Positions 60,415-64,000 of a stretch of DNA of 64,000 nucleotides are shown here, in pieces. The stretch's first letter is position 1; each line of letters begins with the position of its first letter. Source of the stretch: Ga0074130 sp964499485 (GTDB lineage: Bacteria > Pseudomonadota > Gammaproteobacteria > Burkholderiales > Rhodocyclaceae); contig CAZCLF010000005.1 in the NCBI GenBank assembly GCA_964499485.1, positions 35,518 through 99,517 of the forward strand, in the 5' to 3' direction. The notes below the pieces were generated by a model that saw nothing but the letters and a program-made list of their open reading frames with translations, had not been told where the DNA came from and made no database searches. The translations under genes were made by a program, and so were the position numbers.

Positions 60415-60944
60415 GTGGAAAAGCCCTCGGCCATGGCCGCCAAATTGGCAAAGACACGGGTGTTTTTTGGCAAGTCGGGATCAGCCTTAGTCTTCTTGCC
60501 CTTGCCAGTCAGCACCAGAACAGGTTGAGCGCCAACGGCCACGGCTGCCTGCAAATCACGTAACGAATCGCCAACGACTGTCATTACCTCAGGGTCGGTA
60601 TTAAAGCGACTGACGATGTCGGTCAGCATGCCGGGCTTAGGCTTGCGGCATTCGCAATTGTCGACATTCGTATGCGGGCAGAAAAACACGGCATCAATAC
60701 GGCCGCCAACATTTGAGACGGCCTTGCACATTTTTTCGTGGATCGCATTCAGCGTATCCATATCAAACAAGCCGCGCCCAACGCCCGACTGATTCGTCGC
60801 CACCACGATGTGATAACCCAACTGCGTCAGCCGCGCGATTGCTTCCAGGCTACCAGGAATGGGCTTCCATTCGTCTGGCGACTTGATGAACTGATCGGAA
60901 TCTTCGTTGATGACACCATCTCTATCGAGCACGATAAGCTTCAT
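60411..60944 (-). CDS. gmhB: D-glycero-beta-D-manno-heptose-1,7-bisphosphate 7-phosphatase
   Basis: HAD phosphatase in ADP-heptose synthesis for LPS core. The 177-residue product has the nucleophile motif VLDRDGVINEDS and the zinc-binding CPHTNVDNCECRKPKPGM, characteristic of GmhB. TVVGDSLRDLQAAVAVG provides the terminal Asp. It lies 37 bp after glyS and overlaps plsC. Confidence 0.94.
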   Translation of the reverse strand: MKLIVLDRDGVINEDSDQFIKSPDEWKPIPGSLEAIARLTQLGYHIVVATNQSGVGRGLFDMDTLNAIHEKMCKAVSNVGGRIDAVFFCPHTNVDNCECRKPKPGMLTDIVSRFNTDPEVMTVVGDSLRDLQAAVAVGAQPVLVLTGKGKKTKADPDLPKNTRVFANLAAMAEGFST

Positions 60945-60981
60945 TGGGCGGCCTTCACGCTAGTGGTGATTCGAACATGCA

Positions 60982-63084
60982 TCATTGTGCGAGTTTGGAA
61001 AGATCGGCAACACGGTTCATGGCTTGATGCAGTGTCGCAAGCAGGCCGAGACGATTGTTCCGCAGCGCCAGATCTTCCGCATTGACCATCACGCCATCGA
61101 AGAACGCATCCACCGGCGTCTTCAGCGCTGCCAATGCTTGCAGCGAAGCGGCGTAATCGCCACGCTCAAAGGCCGCATCGGCCTGCGCCTTGACGGCGGT
61201 GAGCGCGCTATTGAGCGTGGACTCTGCAGCCTCCTTCAGCAGGCTCGCGTCGACCTTGGCCGCCACTTCACCTTCGACCTTCTTGAGGATATTGCCAACG
61301 CGCTTGTTAGCGGCGGCCAAGCTCTCGGCCTCTGGCAGGTTGGCGAAGGCACGAACGGCAGCAAGGCGACTGGCCACATCGGCAAAGCGTTGCGGCTGCA
61401 GTGACAAAACAGCATCGACTTCCTGTGCGCTGTAACCTTGCTCGCGTAACGCATTGGCAAGGCGGTCGAAGATGAAGATGAGTAGATTAGTTTCTTTCTC
61501 TTTATCAATACCGCCAAATGGTGCAGCAGCAGCCTCGATCAGCTCTTCAATTCCAAGTTCGAGATTTCCATCGACCAGCATTCGAATTGCGCCGAGCGCA
61601 TGACGGCGCAATGCGAACGGATCTTTATCCCCAGTCGGTACTTGGCCAATGCTGAACAGACCGACCAACGTTTCCAGCTTATCCGCCAGCGCAACGACTA
61701 CACCCACGTTATTGCGTGGCAGTTCGTCACCGGCAAAGCGCGGCTTGTAGTGATCTTCAATGGCATCGGCGACTGCAGCAGGCAAACCATCATGCTGCGC
61801 GTAGTAGCGGCCCATGATGCCTTGGAGCTCTGGAAACTCGCCGACCATGTCCGTCAGCAAATCGGCCTTGGCCAGTTGTGCAGCTTGATCCGCTTGCTGC
61901 ACATCCACACCCAGCTTGGTCGCGATGGCGCGCGCAATCGCACGCACGCGCTCGATGCGCTCGCCCTGCGTGCCGAGCTTATTGTGATACACCACCTTGG
62001 CCAGCCCATCGACGCGCGACACCAGCGTCTTCTTGCGATCTTGGTCGAAGAAAAATTTGGCATCGGCCAAACGCGGACGCACCACACGTTCGTTGCCGCC
62101 GATCACGGCGCTAGCGTCGGCCGGGTTGATGTTGGAGACGATCAGGAATTTGTTGCTGAGCTTGCCGTCGCTGGAAAGCAGCGGGAAATATTTCTGGTTC
62201 GCCTTCATGGTCAGAATCAGACATTCCTGCGGCACTTCCAAGAAGGCCACTTCGAACTGACCGATCAATACATTCGGACGCTCGACCAGACCCGTGACTT
62301 CATCCAACAGCGCCTCATCTTCAATCGGGGTCAGGTTAGCACCTGCCTTGGCGGCAGCCGCAGTGAGTTGACGCACGATCTCGGCACGACGCTCAGCGAA
62401 GCCGGCGATAACGGCGCCTTCACTGCGCAGTTGGTCTGCGTAGCTATCGGCATTCTTGATCACGACCGGATCAACACTGGCTTCAAAGCGGTGGCCATGC
62501 GTCGTATTGCTGGCGGTGAGGCCAAGCACTGCGACATTCATAATCTCGTTGCCATGCAGCGCCACTAGGCCATGCGCTGGGCGGACAAAGTTCACTGTGT
62601 CCCAGCCATCGGCCAATTGATAGGTCATGACCTTAGGGATAGGCAACTTGCTCAGGGATTCTTCGATGGCCTTTTGCAGACCTTCGGCAAGGTTCGCGCC
62701 TTTCACCACACTGTTGAAAAACAGAACGTCAGCTTTGCCATCGTTCTCCCGCTTCAGATTCGGCACGACCGACTCATCAGCGCCGAGTGCGGCCAACTTT
62801 TTAAGCAGTGCGGGCGTGGCTTGGCCATCGGCGCCAATACCCACAGCAACTGGCATGAGCTTCTGTGCCACCGGTTTGTCGGCAGCTTGCGCAGCAACGT
62901 TGGTGAGATGCACACCCAAGCGACGTGGCGAAGCAAAGCCGGTGCTCACGCTATCGGCAGCGAGCAGCCCTTGTGCCTTGAGCGATGCTTCGATGCCTTG
63001 GACAAAGGCTTCGCCAATCTTCTTGAGCGCCTTGGGCGGCAGCTCTTCAACAAACAGTTCTACGAGGAGATTCTTTGCGGTCAT
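60982..63084 (-). CDS. glyS: Glycyl-tRNA synthetase beta subunit
   Basis: Beta subunit of the alpha2beta2 bacterial GlyRS. The 700-residue product starts NLLVELFVEELPPKALKKIG, the standard N terminus. It contains the family motifs GFASPRRLGVHL and an HD-like segment in the second half. Length is normal (about 690). It follows glyQ with a 2-bp gap. Confidence 0.96.
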   Translation of the reverse strand: MTAKNLLVELFVEELPPKALKKIGEAFVQGIEASLKAQGLLAADSVSTGFASPRRLGVHLTNVAAQAADKPVAQKLMPVAVGIGADGQATPALLKKLAALGADESVVPNLKRENDGKADVLFFNSVVKGANLAEGLQKAIEESLSKLPIPKVMTYQLADGWDTVNFVRPAHGLVALHGNEIMNVAVLGLTASNTTHGHRFEASVDPVVIKNADSYADQLRSEGAVIAGFAERRAEIVRQLTAAAAKAGANLTPIEDEALLDEVTGLVERPNVLIGQFEVAFLEVPQECLILTMKANQKYFPLLSSDGKLSNKFLIVSNINPADASAVIGGNERVVRPRLADAKFFFDQDRKKTLVSRVDGLAKVVYHNKLGTQGERIERVRAIARAIATKLGVDVQQADQAAQLAKADLLTDMVGEFPELQGIMGRYYAQHDGLPAAVADAIEDHYKPRFAGDELPRNNVGVVVALADKLETLVGLFSIGQVPTGDKDPFALRRHALGAIRMLVDGNLELGIEELIEAAAAPFGGIDKEKETNLLIFIFDRLANALREQGYSAQEVDAVLSLQPQRFADVASRLAAVRAFANLPEAESLAAANKRVGNILKKVEGEVAAKVDASLLKEAAESTLNSALTAVKAQADAAFERGDYAASLQALAALKTPVDAFFDGVMVNAEDLALRNNRLGLLATLHQAMNRVADLSKLAQ

Positions 63085-63086
63085 GA

Positions 63087-64000
63087 TCAGGCAGCGTCCT
63101 TCTCTAGTTGAGCGAGGACTTCAGCAGCGTGTTCGGGCTTGGCCATGGGGAAGCCAAGGCGGGCGCGGCTATCGAGATAGCTCTTGGCCACACTGCGGGC
63201 GAGGTTGCGAATACGGCCGATGTAGGCAGCACGCTCAGTCACCGAGATGGCACCACGTGCATCGAGTAGGTTGAAGGTGTGTGCAGCCTTGAGCACTTGT
63301 TCGTAGGCCGGGAGTGCGAGCTGGTTTTCCATCAGATGCACAGCTTGCTTCTCATGCGCACCGAAGGCGGTGAACAGGAAGTCAGCATCGCTGTATTCAA
63401 AGTTATAGGTCGATTGCTCGACTTCGTTCTGCTTGTACACATCGCCATAGCTCAAGCCATCGGTCCAGCGCAGGTCATAGACGTTGTCCACACCTTGCAG
63501 GTACATGGCGAGGCGCTCAAGACCATAGGTGATCTCACCGGTGATGGGCTTGCAGTTGATGCCGCCGACTTGCTGGAAGTAAGTGAACTGCGTCACTTCC
63601 ATGCCGTTCAGCCACACTTCCCAGCCCAAACCCCACGCACCGAGGGTGGGGTTTTCCCAGTCGTCCTCAACAAAGCGGATGTCGTTCTGCTTGAGATCGA
63701 AGCCAAGTGCTTCGAGCGAGCCGAGATACAGCTCAAGAATGTTCGCGGGCGCGGGCTTCAGCACGACCTGGAATTGGTAATAGTGCTGCAGGCGGTTCGG
63801 GTTCTCGCCATAGCGACCGTCCTTAGGACGCCGGCTCGGCTGCACGTAGGCGGCCTTCCATGGCTCTGGGCCAATGGCGCGCAGGAAGGTGGCGGTGTGG
63901 CTGGTGCCAGCGCCGACTTCCATGTCGTAGGGTTGAAGCAGAGCGCAGCCTTGCTGGCTCCAATAGGTCTGCAGACGCAGAATGATTTCTTGAAATGATG
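63087..64000 (-). CDS. glyQ: Glycyl-tRNA synthetase alpha subunit (5' end outside window)
   Basis: Alpha subunit of GlyRS. The frame is open to the window edge: upstream of the internal Met at 63923 it continues with FQEIILRLQTYWSQQGCALL, matching the GlyQ N terminus. Only about seven residues are therefore missing. Motifs are YVQPSRRPKDGRYGENPNRL, HYYQFQVVLKPAP, WENPTLGAWGLGWEVWLNGM and EVTQFTYFQQVGG. It is coupled to glyS. Confidence 0.97.
   Translation of the reverse strand, partial: SFQEIILRLQTYWSQQGCALLQPYDMEVGAGTSHTATFLRAIGPEPWKAAYVQPSRRPKDGRYGENPNRLQHYYQFQVVLKPAPANILELYLGSLEALGFDLKQNDIRFVEDDWENPTLGAWGLGWEVWLNGMEVTQFTYFQQVGGINCKPITGEITYGLERLAMYLQGVDNVYDLRWTDGLSYGDVYKQNEVEQSTYNFEYSDADFLFTAFGAHEKQAVHLMENQLALPAYEQVLKAAHTFNLLDARGAISVTERAAYIGRIRNLARSVAKSYLDSRARLGFPMAKPEHAAEVLAQLEKDAA

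Noticed and set aside
61600..62568. 322-codon frame antisense to glyS
   Set aside because: glyS is unambiguous on the other strand and this frame has no recognisable domain.

Overview
The window looks like the chromosome of a Gram-negative betaproteobacterium. Reasons: the rpsU-yqeY-dnaG-rpoD macromolecular synthesis block, the glyQ-glyS-gmhB-plsC-gloA run, lptE-holA behind leuS, outer-membrane proteins and lipoproteins, and protein sequences typical of the Neisseriales/Burkholderiales side of the class. The genus cannot be fixed from sequence alone. Base composition is moderate to high GC, with AT-rich intergenic stretches.

Layout. 1-10.2 kb is a glycogen / alpha-glucan cluster: glgB (running off the left edge) is divergent from glgC, followed by two GH57-type glucan enzymes, pgi, a small exported protein and glgA; folA follows. 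10.7-16.5 kb is a surface or envelope module: a TPR-SPINDLY-type O-GlcNAc-transferase-like protein, a GT4 glycosyltransferase, a FecR-domain exported protein with a TbpB-like C-terminal motif, and a TPR/beta-barrel outer-membrane protein of Slam/DUF560 type. 16.8-33 kb carries housekeeping genes: Orn/Lys/Arg decarboxylase, dcd, apbC, metG, acylphosphatase, a GIDE-like membrane protein with an EF-hand, lemA, dnaE, a diguanylate cyclase, an orphan ParA-like ATPase and uvrD. 33-42.6 kb has leuS-lptE-holA-proA-ogt-xerD in tight or overlapping order, then a DUF411 protein, folB, plsY and tsaD. 42.7-48.6 kb has an S24-type repressor without its protease residues, then rpsU-yqeY-dnaG-rpoD behind a perfect-consensus sigma-70 promoter.

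48.7-53.0 kb is a compact (about 4.2 kb) integrative element inserted in a tRNA-Ile(CAU) gene. It is bounded by 48-bp perfect direct repeats. It carries a tyrosine integrase, a DUF4189-repeat exported protein, a winged-helix/nuclease-like protein resembling replication-relaxation factors, and over 1 kb of non-coding DNA rich in long inverted repeats. 53.1-57.5 kb is an envelope lipoprotein operon (COG3014 protein, YcfL-like, LpoB-like, CsgG/LpoB-like). 57.7-64 kb contains an Hpt protein, gloA, a YgjP-type metalloprotease and a zinc-motif-less neighbour that looks like its paralogue, plsC, gmhB, glyS and glyQ (running off the right edge).

The most interesting candidates are: the FecR/TbpB-like plus Slam-like pair next to two glycosyltransferases (a possible type XI-like secretion module with a glycosylated cargo), the minimal tRNA-Ile element with its hairpin-rich end, the YgjP pseudo-paralogue, and the repressor that cannot self-cleave. 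All functional names come from motif and family recognition by eye; no database search was run.
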